A stretch of DNA of 41,595 nt from Acidobacteriota bacterium (GCA_003223255.1 QHYJ01000057.1:1-41595), one strand, 5' to 3'; positions 26,248 to 36,748 are shown, counted from the stretch's first letter. The notes: generated by a model not told the origin, from the sequence alone. Numbers and translations: made by a program.

Positions 26248-29200
26248 ATGAGAAAGATGCAGTACCTGGGGCTGGGAGCAGTGCTGTGTGCGCTGGTGCT
26301 GTTGCTGGCAAGCGCAAATGTGGTGTGCGCGCAGGAAGTTACCGCTACGATCACCGGAACGGTGACGGACTCAACCGGGGCCGCGGTTGCAGGAGCGACG
26401 GTTACGGCGAAGTCCGTGGAGCGGGGTACAGTCTTTAAAGACGTAACCAACGAGGTGGGAATTTACCGGATCACGCAGCTTCCGGTCGGCAATTACGATC
26501 TCCGCGTGGAAAAGGAAGGCTTTCAGACCGCGCTGTTTCCGTCCTTCACTTTGGTGCTGAACCAAATCGCGCGTATAGATGTTGCGTTGAAAGTTGGCCA
26601 AGTGAGCCAGGCGATTGAAGTGACGGGCGCTGCGCCCGTTCTTAAAACCGAAACTACGCAGGTAGACACCATTATCAACGCGGCCACCAATGAGGCGATT
26701 CCCTTGGCGACGCGCAACTATGTGGAGTTGACGTTGCTGGCCCCCGGCACAGTCACGACGGATCCCCACAGCCTAAACACCGGTGATAACACCGGCAGCG
26801 GCGGCCGGCCGCTAATTAATGGGAATCGCGAGCAATCCAACAATTTCCTGCTCGATGGAATGGACAATAACCAGGTTTCGGACAACCTGCCAGGTTTCGG
26901 ACAACCTGCTTGGATACACACCCGCCCCTGACGCCTTTGAGGAATTCAATCTCATCACCAATAACGCCTCCGCCGAGTTCGGAAACTTCGAAGGCGGAAT
27001 CGTCAGCGTCAGCATCAAGTCTGGCACGAATAGCTACCACGGCGACGTCTGGGAATTCTTTCGCAATGACAAATTGAATGCGAACAGCTGGTCCAATAAT
27101 TTCAGCGGAACGCCCCGAGACAAGCTGCGGTGGAACATGTTCGGAGGGACTCTCGGCGGACCGGTCTTCAAGAATAAGCTCTTCTTCTTTGTTGACTACC
27201 AGGGACAGCGTTTTGACCACCCCAGCTCGACGAGCCCGATCACGGTGTTCACGACCGCTGAGCAAGCTGGTGATTTTTCCCAGCTGCTAACTCAAAAGGG
27301 CATTCAACTTTACAATCCCTGCGCTGCCGGTACCGGAATCAACGGCGTACCCTGCGCGGCAGCCGCGGTTCGCCAGCCGTTCGTGAACAACCAGATTCCG
27401 ATCGGCATGATCAGCTCGGTCGCAAAGGCTCTATTCGCTTCGTCGCTATACCCGACCACCATCAACAATAACTTACAGCAGAACGCTCTCAATACGACCA
27501 CCTCGTTGTTGAATTCAAACCAAGGCGACATCAAGGTGGACTATCAGTTCTCCGATAAAGATCGCGTGTCGGGCCGCTTCACGCGGGCCTATCAGAACAA
27601 TCCCAGTACAAACTCGCAGCCGCTCATCGGCAACGGCTCTTCGACGGCCCCGATCTGGAACACTGTGGTTGATTGGACTCGCACCATCAATCCGAGTCTG
27701 GTGAATGACGCACGATTCGGCTGGAGCCATATCACTCTAAACACCGGCTCAAGCTTCGTTTCGGGGGTTGGCGCATTTGGAAACTCAATCGGAATTGGGA
27801 ATGGAAATCCTAACGGACTGAATGGATTACTCGCTCTCAACGTCGGAAATATCTTAAATGCCGGGAGTGGCAACGCAAACGGGTTGGGCAACAGCCTGGT
27901 CACGCAGAGCTTTGACGACCATGTCTGGCAGCTGGACGATTCGGTCATTTACACGCGCGGGCGGCATTCCATTAAGTTCGGCTTCCAGTACTGGGATGAG
28001 CCCATTAAGACTTTTTATTCGGGCAACAACGGTGAACTAGGGCTCATGGACTTCACGAGTAATTTCACCGCTTCTGCTGCCACCAATCCGTTAACCAATT
28101 CGGGCGAGGGCATGGCTGACTTTTTCCTTGGCCTTCCCACGGAGTTCGGGCGCGGCCTGAGCACGGGGCGAACTTGGGAGCAATCGTCCAAGATCTTTGC
28201 CGGATACGCCCAGGATACCTGGCGGCTCACGGATCGGCTGACGGTGAATGTTGGCTTGCGCTACGAGGCGCATACGCCTTGGGTGGAAACCAATAACCAG
28301 CAGGTGAATTATGACCTCAAGACTCAACAGATCGTGTTCGCGAACCAGAATGGAGCAAGCCGGGCCCTCTACAATGGGGTCTATGGAGGCAAAGACTTCC
28401 AGCCCCGGCTTGGTTTTGTATGGACTCCCGCGATGCTAGGCGGGCACACGGTCGTCCGCGGAGCGTTTACCATTTCCTCCTATCTTGAGGGAACGGGTAC
28501 CAACCTGCGCTTACCGATTAACCCACCCTTCAATCCTGCGGAGCTGGACGTCCCCTACCACGGCGTGGTTCCACATCAACCGGAACGAGTTGCCCGAACT
28601 ACTCCTGCTTCGCAGGTGCGCTGCTGCGTGTCTGGGATCCAAATGTGCAGCCTGCCCTGTCTGATCAGTGGAACCTGACCGTGCAGCACCAGTTCTGGGG
28701 CAATACGACGTTTCAGATTGGCTATGTGGGTCAACGGGGAACCCACTTGATGGTGCCGTTCTCTTATTCACAGCGCCAACTGCTTACGCCAAGCGCATCC
28801 TGCCCTGCTCCATGTACAGCTCCGAGCCCGTTCTTCGCGAACAATCCTGCGCTCCTGAGCACTATATCCCCGTTCACCTCCGGAACTCAGTCCAACGGCA
28901 ACATGACGTACAACGCGTTGCAAGCCGTGCTGCAAAAGCAGATGAGCAAAGGCTTGCAGTACCAGGTGGCATACACCTACTCGAAGTGTATGACCGACAA
29001 CAGCGGCTACTATGGATCTTGGGGAGCCGAAGCCACAACCGCTTCACCGTATTGGCAGAATATCTACAACCCCAAGGCCGAATGGGCGCCATGCTATTAC
29101 GATGCGACTCATGTTCTTTCATCCTACGCGATTTATGAGTTGCCCGTGGGCCGCGGCAAGGCCTATGGAAAGGATATGAATAAGGCAGCGAACGCCGTCG

Positions 29201-29661
29201 TGGGGGGGTGGACTGTCAGCCCGATCCTTTCTCTGCGTAAGGGTTTCTCGATGACTCCCTATGGCAGCGGCGACCAGTCTGGCACAAATTCTCGCAGTTC
29301 CCGTCCTGATTGTGACTCCATCGCGAAGGTTCAGGGCAGGGTGGCAGGCACTGGATTCAACGGCATCCAATGGTTTACCAACAACGGCAATTTCAGCGTT
29401 CCGGCGGTCGGCACATTCGGGACCTGCCCTGCTCAACTCGGCTGGTTGCGCGGTCCGGGGTACGCTGATCTCGACCTAAGCCTGCAGAAGAACTTTCAAC
29501 TTACGGAACGGTACAAGCTTCAGTTCCGTAGTGATTTCGTGAACGCCTTCAATCGCGTCAATCTCAACGCGCCAGATATGAACCTTGGAGCTACGATGGG
29601 ACAAATCACCGGAGCGCAAGACCCCAGGAACATCCAGTTTGCGCTGAAGTTTTACTACTAA
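26248..29661 (+). pseudogene. TonB-dependent receptor, Oar-like, interrupted by a 19-bp duplication and a one-base loss
   Basis: The parts add up to an outer-membrane receptor of about 1130 residues. It has a signal peptide (MRKMQYLGLGAVLCALVLLL), a carboxypeptidase-regulatory-like domain (GTVTDSTGAAVAGATVTAKS), a plug (NNFLLDGMDNNQ) and a long barrel ending in IQFALKFYY. The ATG at 26248 has GGAGGAG at ideal distance. The frame breaks at 26871-26908, where a 19-bp sequence is present twice in tandem; removing one copy restores QVSDNLLGYTPAPDAFEEF. It breaks again near 28574, where one base is missing between GVVP and STGTSCPNYSCFAG. If both are real only the plug half is made. It leads the TPR/CRTAC1 cluster behind the promoter and palindromes. 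Confidence 0.85.
26871..26908 (+). repeat. Perfect 19-bp tandem duplication inside the receptor gene
   Basis: The unit ccaggtttcggacaacctg occurs twice with no gap (26871-26889 and 26890-26908). The extra copy adds 19 bases and shifts the frame by +1. Confidence 0.95.
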
Positions 29662-29681
29662 CCTCTCAGTGCAGTAGCATG

Positions 29682-29720
29682 TGGGGCAGGGGGACAACCA
29701 CCTGCCCCATTTTGATTTTT
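29682..29720 (+). terminator. Rho-independent terminator after the receptor gene
   Basis: TGGGGCAGG and CCTGCCCCA form a 9-bp perfect stem with a 10-nt loop, followed by TTTTGATTTTT. The T-rich tail ends exactly at the ATG of the TPR gene, so it should limit read-through from the receptor gene. Confidence 0.85.
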
Positions 29721-30749
29721 ATGAAGCTCATTCGACACGCAACTACATTTCTCCTCTTTGGATTGATCGCAAGCCGAGTGGCGGTCGCTCAGACCCCACA
29801 GAAGTCGCCTAGAGCGGCAGGCAAGGCGTCAGGGGTTGATCCCGCAACGGCCGTGAAGCAGAGTCTCTCGCTGGCAGAGCACGGCAAGTGCAAGGAAGCA
29901 CTACAATTTTTGAAGAAGACCTCGCCTACTGCCGACAAGGAGCTAAAGCTCAAAGCAGGCGTAGCCACGGTGCGCTGCGCCATCAACCTCGATCAAAGAG
30001 GCGCCGCGACCGAAGCCATTGAGCTGCTCAATCGGGAATTCCCGCACGACCCGGAAGTCCTCTACATTACGACGCACGCGTACTCCGATCTTTCGACGCG
30101 AGCGTCGTTGGAACTGGCGAGAACTGCTCCGAATTCTTATCAGGCCCACGAGATGAATGCTGAAGCGCTGGAGATGCAGGGCAAGTGGAACGACGCGGCT
30201 AAGGAATATCAAACGATCCTGCAACAATTTCCCAGCGTTCCAGGGATCCACTTCCGTATGGCTCGCCTTTATCTTTCGAAACCGGACGCTGGACCGGACG
30301 CCGGCGAAAAGGCCAAAAAAGAATTGGAGGCGGAGCTGGAGATCGACCCAAAGAACGGGGACGCAGAGTATTTGCTCGGCGAATTGGCGCGCGAGGCGGC
30401 GCAGTGGGACGAGGCCGTCGGTCATTTCTCGAAAGCAACAAAGCTAGAGCCGAATTTTCCCGACGCGTTTCTGGGGCTAGGGATGGCGTATGTGGGAGCG
30501 GGCGAGTTTGCGCAAGCGATAACGCCCTTGGAGACTTACGTGAAAAGGCAGCCGGCAAATCCTGCGGGCCATTATCAATTGGCCGTAGCCTATAGCAAGA
30601 CCGGACGGATGGAAGAGGCCAAGCGAGAGGCAGCGTTGCAAAAAGCGGCTGCCCAGAAAATCGAGCAGGAAAAACAAGAAATAGCAGATCCCGGTCAGAA
30701 ACCGGCAGCGGGGCAGGAAGCGCAAAAGCCGGAATTGCGGCAGCAGTGA
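29721..30749 (+). CDS. Exported TPR-repeat protein
   Basis: The 342-residue protein has a signal peptide (MKLIRHATTFLLFGLIASRV, cleavage near AVAQ). A helical domain of about seven tetratricopeptide-like repeats follows (for example LEMQGKWNDAAKEYQTIL, LARE..QWDEAVGHFSKATK and LGLGMAYVGAGEFAQAITPL), then a charged Gln/Glu/Lys-rich C-terminal tail from about 300. TPR proteins act as scaffolds; in this setting it could organise the receptor and the two FG-GAP proteins on the periplasmic side. The ATG at 29721 directly follows a terminator's T-run and has no Shine-Dalgarno. It is therefore either translated from a leaderless message or dependent on read-through. Confidence 0.8.
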   Translation: MKLIRHATTFLLFGLIASRVAVAQTPQKSPRAAGKASGVDPATAVKQSLSLAEHGKCKEALQFLKKTSPTADKELKLKAGVATVRCAINLDQRGAATEAIELLNREFPHDPEVLYITTHAYSDLSTRASLELARTAPNSYQAHEMNAEALEMQGKWNDAAKEYQTILQQFPSVPGIHFRMARLYLSKPDAGPDAGEKAKKELEAELEIDPKNGDAEYLLGELAREAAQWDEAVGHFSKATKLEPNFPDAFLGLGMAYVGAGEFAQAITPLETYVKRQPANPAGHYQLAVAYSKTGRMEEAKREAALQKAAAQKIEQEKQEIADPGQKPAAGQEAQKPELRQQ

Positions 30750-30795
30750 CCTTTTCTATGACGGCATGGAGAGCTGTGCTTAACCAAATGTGGGC

Positions 30796-32561
30796 ATGAG
30801 TTCTGCAGGGTCCCGGCGACAGCGAGTGAGAGAGAACATTCAACGGTTCCCGCCGAAGGACGTCCACTTCAGGCCGAAGTTTGCGATTGTCTCTTTTGTC
30901 TCGCCTTGTCTAGTTTTGCTTTCGCTGGCAATGCTAATGGCCATCGCTCGCGTTCATGCGCAGACTGCACAGGTTGGTCCTATCCATTTCACAAACGTCA
31001 CAACAGCGGCAGGAATAAAGTTTGTGCATTTCCGGGGAAACGACGGAATTCCCATCAATCGAGAGATCTTTGGCCCCGGCGTGTGCTTGGCCGACTACAA
31101 CGGGGATGGCTATCAGGACATTTATTTTGTGAACGGCCGGGATCTTTATCGTCGCGGCATCGCCGCCGCCCGCAACGCGCTATACCGGAACAACGGTGAT
31201 GGCACGTTCACGGACGTCACAGAAACCGCCGGAGTTGCGGGCACTGGGTACGGCCTCGGGTGCATTTGGGGCGACTACGACAACGACGGCTTTCCCGATC
31301 TTTACGTGACGCAATACGGCCGCAACGTTCTATACCACAACAATGAGGACGGGACGTTTACCGACGTCACGGATAAGGCGGGAGTGGCGGGCCTGGAGTT
31401 CGGAACGCAGTTTCATTCCGGCGCGACGTTCTTCGATTACGATCGCGACGGGCGCCTGGATCTCTACGTGGGCGGATACGTGGCCTTGGAGAACGGCCCA
31501 AGGTATTGCAACATCAGTGGCGTGAAAACCAGTTGTCCTCCTGAGGCGTACAAAGGGACCGCTGATATCCTCTACCACAACAACGGCGACGGAACTTTCA
31601 CCAATGTGACGAAGGCCGCCAAGATCTACGAGCCGCAGGGCAAGAATCTCGCGGTGGGGGCGGCGGACTACGACAACGACGGGTGGCCGGATTTGTTCGT
31701 GGCCAACGATGGGCTGAACGCTTACCTCTACCGCAACCAGCGCAACGGAACGTTCGACGAAGTCGGAGTCATCAGCGGAATGGCGCTGACGGTGCGAGGC
31801 AACACCATGGCCGCCATGTGCATTTCGCTTGGGGACTATGACAACGACGGCTGGCTGGATCTTTTCATCACTGATTTTCAGAAGAATTCGGATCATCTCT
31901 GGCACAACGATGGCAAGGGCTCGTTTGACGAGGTCAGCGACCAGGCGGGCATCACCGTGCCGACACGCGACGTGCTCAGTTTCGGCGGAGGTTTTTTTGA
32001 TTACGATAACGACGGCTGGCTGGACTTGTTTATCGCCAATCGCTCTTTCACAACGATGGGATCGGCAAGTTCGTGGAGACCACCAAGATTGCGGGCTCTG
32101 GCTTTGAGACGCCTTACGTGGGGCGGGGCGTTGCTTTCGCCGATTTTGACAACGACGGATTCGTGGACCTGGTCGTCGCCAATAACGGAGACCCGCCGCT
32201 GCTGTTGCGCAACAGCGGCGGCAACGGCAACCACTTTGTGAATGTCAAGTTGGTGGGCCGGAAGAGCAACCGTGACGCGATGGGCGCGCGTATCCGCGCC
32301 GCGGCAGGAGGCCTTCGGCAAATTCGTGAAGTTGCGGGTGGCGGCAGCTATCTTTCTCAAAGCGACCTGCGCGCGCACTTCGGGCTTGGCAAATCGACTC
32401 GAATCGACAGCATCGAGGTGCTTTGGCCGAGCGGGCTGAAACAGGCGTTTCGCGATCTGGAGGCTGACAAGTTCTACAGGATCGAAGAAGGACGGGATGA
32501 AATCGGCCTCCAGCGATTTGCACCTCACTCCGAAACCCCGAAGCGGGATGCGCGACCTTGA
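30796..32561 (+). pseudogene. CRTAC1-like FG-GAP/VCBS protein with ASPIC/UnbV domain, internal deletion
   Basis: The protein (about 590 residues if joined) has an N-terminal membrane or signal segment (FAIVSFVSPCLVLLSLAMLM) and a beta-propeller with seven calcium-binding DxDxDG loops (DYNGDGYQD, DYDNDGFPD, DYDRDGRLD, DYDNDGWPD, two DYDNDGWLD and DFDNDGFVD). The C-terminal ASPIC/UnbV domain contains LVGRKSNRDAMGARI and GGGSYLSQSDLRAHFGLG. The frame breaks near 32040: FIAN is followed at once, in another frame, by LFHNDGIGKFVETTKIAGSG. The conserved segment that normally starts NGH (about 20 residues) is missing. This is a deletion of about 60 nt with a frame change, not a simple base error. 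The TTGA overlap couples it to the next paralogue. Family function is unknown. Confidence 0.85.
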
Positions 32562-34276
32562 GCCGGCCTAAGAACCTGCGGCTTGCCAATGGCATCTCCC
32601 GCAGAGGGTTTCTGCGAGCGCTGGCCGGAGCAGCGGCCGCGCACGGAATTCCATCCTTCGCTTTTCCCGGAAACGAGCAAGGAGCTTTTTTCTCCGAGGT
32701 TCCGGCCTCCGCAAGCGGAATTACGTGGCGACACGTGAACGGGCGCTCGGCGGACATGTATTTGCCGGAGACAACGGGGGCAGGCTGCGGTTTTCTCGAT
32801 TACGACAACGATGGGTGGATGGACATTTACCTGGTGAACAGCGGAGCGTGCGATTTCTACATGCCGCCGGCGCCGCTGCGCAATGCGCTCTATCGCAATA
32901 ATCGGGACGGGACTTTTACGGATGTAACGGAGAAAGCAGGCGTTTCCGGAGGTGGCTACGGGCAAGGCATTGCCGTCGGTGACTATGACGGCGACGGCTT
33001 CCCCGACATCTATTTAACGCAGTATGGCCGCAGCATTCTGTATCACAACAATGGAGACGGCACCTTCAGCGATGTGACGGAAAAGGCCGGGGTCGCGGCG
33101 CCAGGTTGGGCGACCAGCGCGGTGTGGTTCGATTACGACAACGACGGAAGGCTCGATTTGTTCGTGTGCCGGTTTGTGGATTTCAGCAAAGCGAGAAACA
33201 AATGGTGTGGCGACCGGAACACCAATGAGCGATGGTATTGCATTCCCCGCGTGTATGAACCCATGCCGTGTTGGTTGTTCCATAACAATGGCAATGGCAC
33301 GTTCACGGACGTTAGCAAGGAGTTAAGGATCGCAGGATCGATGGCGAAGGCGTGGGGAGTGGTGGCCTGCGACATCAACAACGACGGGTGGATGGACCTC
33401 TTCGTAGCCAACGACACGGAGCCAAATTTTCTGTTTGTCAACCGAAGAGGGAAATTCGAAGAAGAGGGCCTGTTTGCAGGAGTGGCGTATAGCGCATCCG
33501 GCCGAGCGCGCTCGGGCATGGGCGTGGACGCCGCTGATTATGATCAGGACGGATGGGTTGATTTGTTCGTTTCGAACGTAGACCAGGAAATGTTTTCGCT
33601 CTACCACAACAGCAAGAACGAAACCTTCAGCGATTTCGCGATACCCACCGGCATTGGGCCGACCACCAAGTTGATGAGTGGATGGGGAGTCAAGTTCTTC
33701 GATTATGACAATGACGGCGACCTGGATCTGCTGCTGTGCAACGGCCATCCCGACGACAAGATTGACGGGCGCGTGGAAGGCGTGAAATACCTCGAGCCCA
33801 TGCTGCTCTATCGCAACACGGGGAACGGGCTGAAGAATGTCAGCGCGCAGGGCGGCGCCATTTTCTCAAAGCCGCTGGCCGGCCGGGGAATGGCGACCGG
33901 CGATTTCGACAACGATGGCGCAGTGGATGTGCTGATCTCTGTGAACGACGGAGCACCGCTGCTGCTGCGCAACAATGCTGGAAAACAAAACAACTGGCTG
34001 GGCGTGACGCTGGTGGGCAAAAAATCAAATCCGGATGCCGTGGGGACGCGGCTAGCCTATCAAGCGGGAGATTTGAAGAAGAGCCGGATAAAAGTGGGAG
34101 GCGGGAGCTATCTGTCCTCGCATGATCCCCGAATGGTGCTGGGGATCGGCAAGCGCGAGAAGGTGGACCGGCTCGAAGTGAAATGGCCGCTGCCGGGCGG
34201 CGCAACGCAGCGTTTTACAAGCCTGCCCATCAACCGGTACATCACGATCGTCGAAGGGCAAGAGCGGTGGAGCTAG
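32558..34276 (+). CDS. CRTAC1-like FG-GAP/VCBS protein with ASPIC/UnbV domain, Tat-exported
   Basis: The 572-residue protein is the intact paralogue of the preceding one. It starts with a TTG that overlaps the previous stop (TTGA). A twin-arginine signal ([19 protein letters not shown], about 14-32) suggests export of a folded, possibly metal-loaded protein. Seven DxDxDG calcium loops are spread over the propeller ([63 protein letters not shown]). The C-terminal ASPIC/UnbV domain has [15 protein letters not shown] and [18 protein letters not shown]. The NGH segment lost in the neighbour is kept here ([10 protein letters not shown]). No catalytic residues are known for this family; binding of carbohydrate or protein partners is a guess. 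Confidence 0.88.
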   Translation: MSRPKNLRLANGISRRGFLRALAGAAAAHGIPSFAFPGNEQGAFFSEVPASASGITWRHVNGRSADMYLPETTGAGCGFLDYDNDGWMDIYLVNSGACDFYMPPAPLRNALYRNNRDGTFTDVTEKAGVSGGGYGQGIAVGDYDGDGFPDIYLTQYGRSILYHNNGDGTFSDVTEKAGVAAPGWATSAVWFDYDNDGRLDLFVCRFVDFSKARNKWCGDRNTNERWYCIPRVYEPMPCWLFHNNGNGTFTDVSKELRIAGSMAKAWGVVACDINNDGWMDLFVANDTEPNFLFVNRRGKFEEEGLFAGVAYSASGRARSGMGVDAADYDQDGWVDLFVSNVDQEMFSLYHNSKNETFSDFAIPTGIGPTTKLMSGWGVKFFDYDNDGDLDLLLCNGHPDDKIDGRVEGVKYLEPMLLYRNTGNGLKNVSAQGGAIFSKPLAGRGMATGDFDNDGAVDVLISVNDGAPLLLRNNAGKQNNWLGVTLVGKKSNPDAVGTRLAYQAGDLKKSRIKVGGGSYLSSHDPRMVLGIGKREKVDRLEVKWPLPGGATQRFTSLPINRYITIVEGQERWS

Positions 34277-34704
34277 CCCTGGAAGTTAGGCTAGCCACTT
34301 TGCGTGCGGAAAGGATAAGAAAAAAAGTGATGTGAATTGCAGACTGGCGCGCTATCAATTTGCGCAAAAACGTGCACAGACGTTGCCGTTCACCTCAGGG
34401 AAAGGGAGCCAGCGTGGGTCAAGTGAGCAACCGAACTTGTAGCACAATGGACTCGCGTAATCGCACTCCGACGCGTCTGCAGTGGCGCAAGCCCGATCGT
34501 AGAGTTGTGCGGCATGTGCCCCATCGTTCTCTGACCGAGGTGGACAGTATCTAGCCGGCCGCGTACAGGCGAATCTGGGCGAAAGCACAACGTTAGTCAC
34601 TCAATGAAAAATGCCCGATGCTATTTAAACTGCAAGCTCAGAAATTTTGTCAACGGCAGGCCGACGTAAGATCTCCGTTCAAGCGGATCGCTAGCGCCTC
34701 TTTG
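34277..34704. other. Intergenic region between convergent genes
   Basis: About 430 bp lie between the stops of the CRTAC1-like gene and the PIG-L gene. GCTAGCC (34272-34278) and GGCTAGC (34289-34295) form a 7-bp stem at the CRTAC1 stop codon; it lacks a T-run and is at best a weak terminator. I found no credible gene in the rest. Confidence 0.5.
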
Positions 34705-35496
34705 TTAGAGAAACCGCAAGCGCTGCGTACGCTGGCTTTCGTCTGCCATAAGCGCGACGGCATGTTTAAATCCGGAAACACACCGGCGCATGACCGAAAG
34801 GCTGCCGTAGTAATCGTTGTACCGAAAAAAACCTGTTTGTCCTCGCCACATGGGATAGAAGTCACAAGCCCGGAGCCATTTCTCATAGACAGGGTCGACG
34901 TCGATGTAGGTGTCCGCCACGAAGCGGTTGGCATCCTCCCAGTTGTCCGCGTAGAAAACTTTAGAGACTGAATGGGCGGCGCGGCTCCGCTCGAGAGTTT
35001 CGAGTGCTGCGAAGAAGACGGCATCGCGGACAATCCTATGGCAGTTTCGGTGATCTTTGTGCCAGCTTCCCCCCCAGTGAGTCACTACGATGTCAGGTTT
35101 ATGTTCGCGGATTGCGTCACAAACTCGCAGCGCGCTCTCTTCATTGAATGGGATCTCGCCATCCGGGTAGTCCATGAAGACAGCATCGATGCCGAGGAGG
35201 CGAGCAGCTTTCTCAGTAGCCGCGCGCTGCATTTCGCCGTACTGATTGACGGGGGTGTTCTTCGGAGCTCCCCTCTCTCCCAGCGAAAGGTTCACCAACA
35301 CTGCCGTTCCCCGGCGCTCGGCCTGCTGCGCAAGAAGAGCGCCCATGGTGAAGAGGCCGTCCCCAGGATGAGCTGCAATCGCCATGATCTTGCCTGGATG
35401 AGCAGCTTCCGATGCTTCTGCCGAGAGGGACCTTTTGGGGAACACGGACAACATCGCCGCACTTCCTATCCCTTGAGCGAAGGAACGCCGGTCCAT
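34705..35496 (-). CDS. PIG-L (LmbE) family deacetylase, Tat-exported
   Basis: The 263-residue protein belongs to the zinc-dependent PIG-L/LmbE family, which removes N-acetyl groups from glucosamine-containing molecules. The first motif is AHPGDG (42-47): zinc ligands His43 and Asp46 are kept, but the usual catalytic-base Asp of AHPDD is Gly45. The last zinc motif is HKDH (146-149). LGERGAPKNTPVNQYGEMQR and WRGQTGFFRYNDYYGSL mark its subgroup, where, as far as I recall, the Gly is common. A twin-arginine-like signal (MDRRSFAQGIGSAAML) points to the periplasm. AAGGAGG before the ATG is a strong ribosome site. It is the last gene of the MFS/GH42/SIS set. Confidence 0.85.
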   Translation of the reverse strand: MDRRSFAQGIGSAAMLSVFPKRSLSAEASEAAHPGKIMAIAAHPGDGLFTMGALLAQQAERRGTAVLVNLSLGERGAPKNTPVNQYGEMQRAATEKAARLLGIDAVFMDYPDGEIPFNEESALRVCDAIREHKPDIVVTHWGGSWHKDHRNCHRIVRDAVFFAALETLERSRAAHSVSKVFYADNWEDANRFVADTYIDVDPVYEKWLRACDFYPMWRGQTGFFRYNDYYGSLSVMRRCVSGFKHAVALMADESQRTQRLRFL

Positions 35497-35524
35497 AATC
35501 TTCCTCCTTGCCGTTTGAATACGC

Positions 35525-36697
35525 TTAAGACGGAGCCGAGGGTTTGAGAAGCGCTCGACTCGCGCGCTTGGAAACAGCCGCCGTTAAAGCAGCCACCCCT
35601 ACCGCGGCGAAAATCGGGATCAGCACCACCTGTCTAACGCCATAGGAAGCAATCCAGCCGCCAAGCTTTGGGCCAGCCATGCCTCCCACCAGCGGAACGG
35701 CAATGACAGCCCCGAAGACGGTGCCCGTCTCTTCAGGAAAGCGATCACCGGCCATCCCCAGAGCTGTTGGGAAAATGGCTGACAGTCCCATACCAATGAC
35801 AAGAGCGGCCACGACTGTGCCGAACATTTGATTAGCGGTTCGCATGAGAGCGCCACCCGCGACGACAGTGGCGGTCGAAAACCAGATCGTGTACGTGCTG
35901 CCAAGCCGGCTCAGATAGAGTGCGGCCAGCATCCTGCCGGCGCCGAGCGCGGCGGTCAAGGCAACTAACGCTATGTTCGCGCGGCTCGGGGAAACGCGAA
36001 GCGCATCAGCAGCAATTTTCCCCGTCCAAACGAACATGCAGTTTTCACTTCCAGACTCGAAAAAGAGCAGGGCGGCAAACAACCATATGGCGCGATGGTT
36101 CAGAACGCTAAGAAGCCTCCTCAGCCGAGTGCCAGACTTCGCCGGCGGAGGAAACCGGAGCGAGAGCAAGGCAATCGCGATGACGAGGCATAAAATCGCC
36201 AGGCCATGCAGCACAACAGATGCGGAAAGATTCCCCGCGACCGAAGATAACAGCAGCGGGGCCGAGATTGCACCCAGGCTAAAGAGGAAGCCGAGGAGAT
36301 TAAGCGCGGCTGCGCGCCTCGGCGCGCTTACGTCAGCGACCAACGCATTGGTAGCGGTGTTAAGTCCCCCGCCGCCTAAGCCATAGAGGAAAGCGGCTGC
36401 GGCGAACTCTGAGTACGAGCTTAGGGATGGCATCACGCCAAGCGAAGCGGCAACTAGTCCAAGCGCAACCGCCAATACACCTTTAGCTCCAAACAGGTCC
36501 AGGATCGGGCCGACCAACACAGTCGAAACGAATATACCCGCGAGCGGGAATGATCCGAGATTCCCAGACCGTGAATACGTGAATTGCAGGGAAGGAAGAA
36601 GCGAACCCATGAGCAGCAGCACCACGCCAAACACAAACATGCAAGCATTGGCTGCTGCGAGAAGCGGTACGCGTTGAATGCGGCGCGCGTCAGCCAT
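35525..36697 (-). CDS. MFS transporter, probably for a sugar
   Basis: The 390-residue protein has twelve hydrophobic segments in two halves, joined by a cytoplasmic loop near 185-200 (FPPPAKSGTRLRRLLSVLNH). This is the layout of the major facilitator superfamily. GPILDLFGAKGVLAVALG is the conserved loop between helices 2 and 3. The GGGLNTATNALVAD stretch in helix 4-5 resembles FucP-like and related sugar permeases. It lies 28 bp before the PIG-L gene and 51 bp after the glycosidase gene on the same strand, so import of the released sugar is likely. The ribosome site is weak. Substrate inferred only from context. Confidence 0.8.
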   Translation of the reverse strand: MADARRIQRVPLLAAANACMFVFGVVLLLMGSLLPSLQFTYSRSGNLGSFPLAGIFVSTVLVGPILDLFGAKGVLAVALGLVAASLGVMPSLSSYSEFAAAAFLYGLGGGGLNTATNALVADVSAPRRAAALNLLGFLFSLGAISAPLLLSSVAGNLSASVVLHGLAILCLVIAIALLSLRFPPPAKSGTRLRRLLSVLNHRAIWLFAALLFFESGSENCMFVWTGKIAADALRVSPSRANIALVALTAALGAGRMLAALYLSRLGSTYTIWFSTATVVAGGALMRTANQMFGTVVAALVIGMGLSAIFPTALGMAGDRFPEETGTVFGAVIAVPLVGGMAGPKLGGWIASYGVRQVVLIPIFAAVGVAALTAAVSKRASRALLKPSAPS

Positions 36698-36748
36698 GCG
36701 GCTGCCGCCCGTCAGCCATTCTGCACCACTGTTGCCGCATCGGGAGCC

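Noticed and set aside
34355-34600. Short frames on both strands in the gap after the CRTAC1 gene
   Set aside because: No ribosome site or domain, and mutually overlapping frames of similar low quality.
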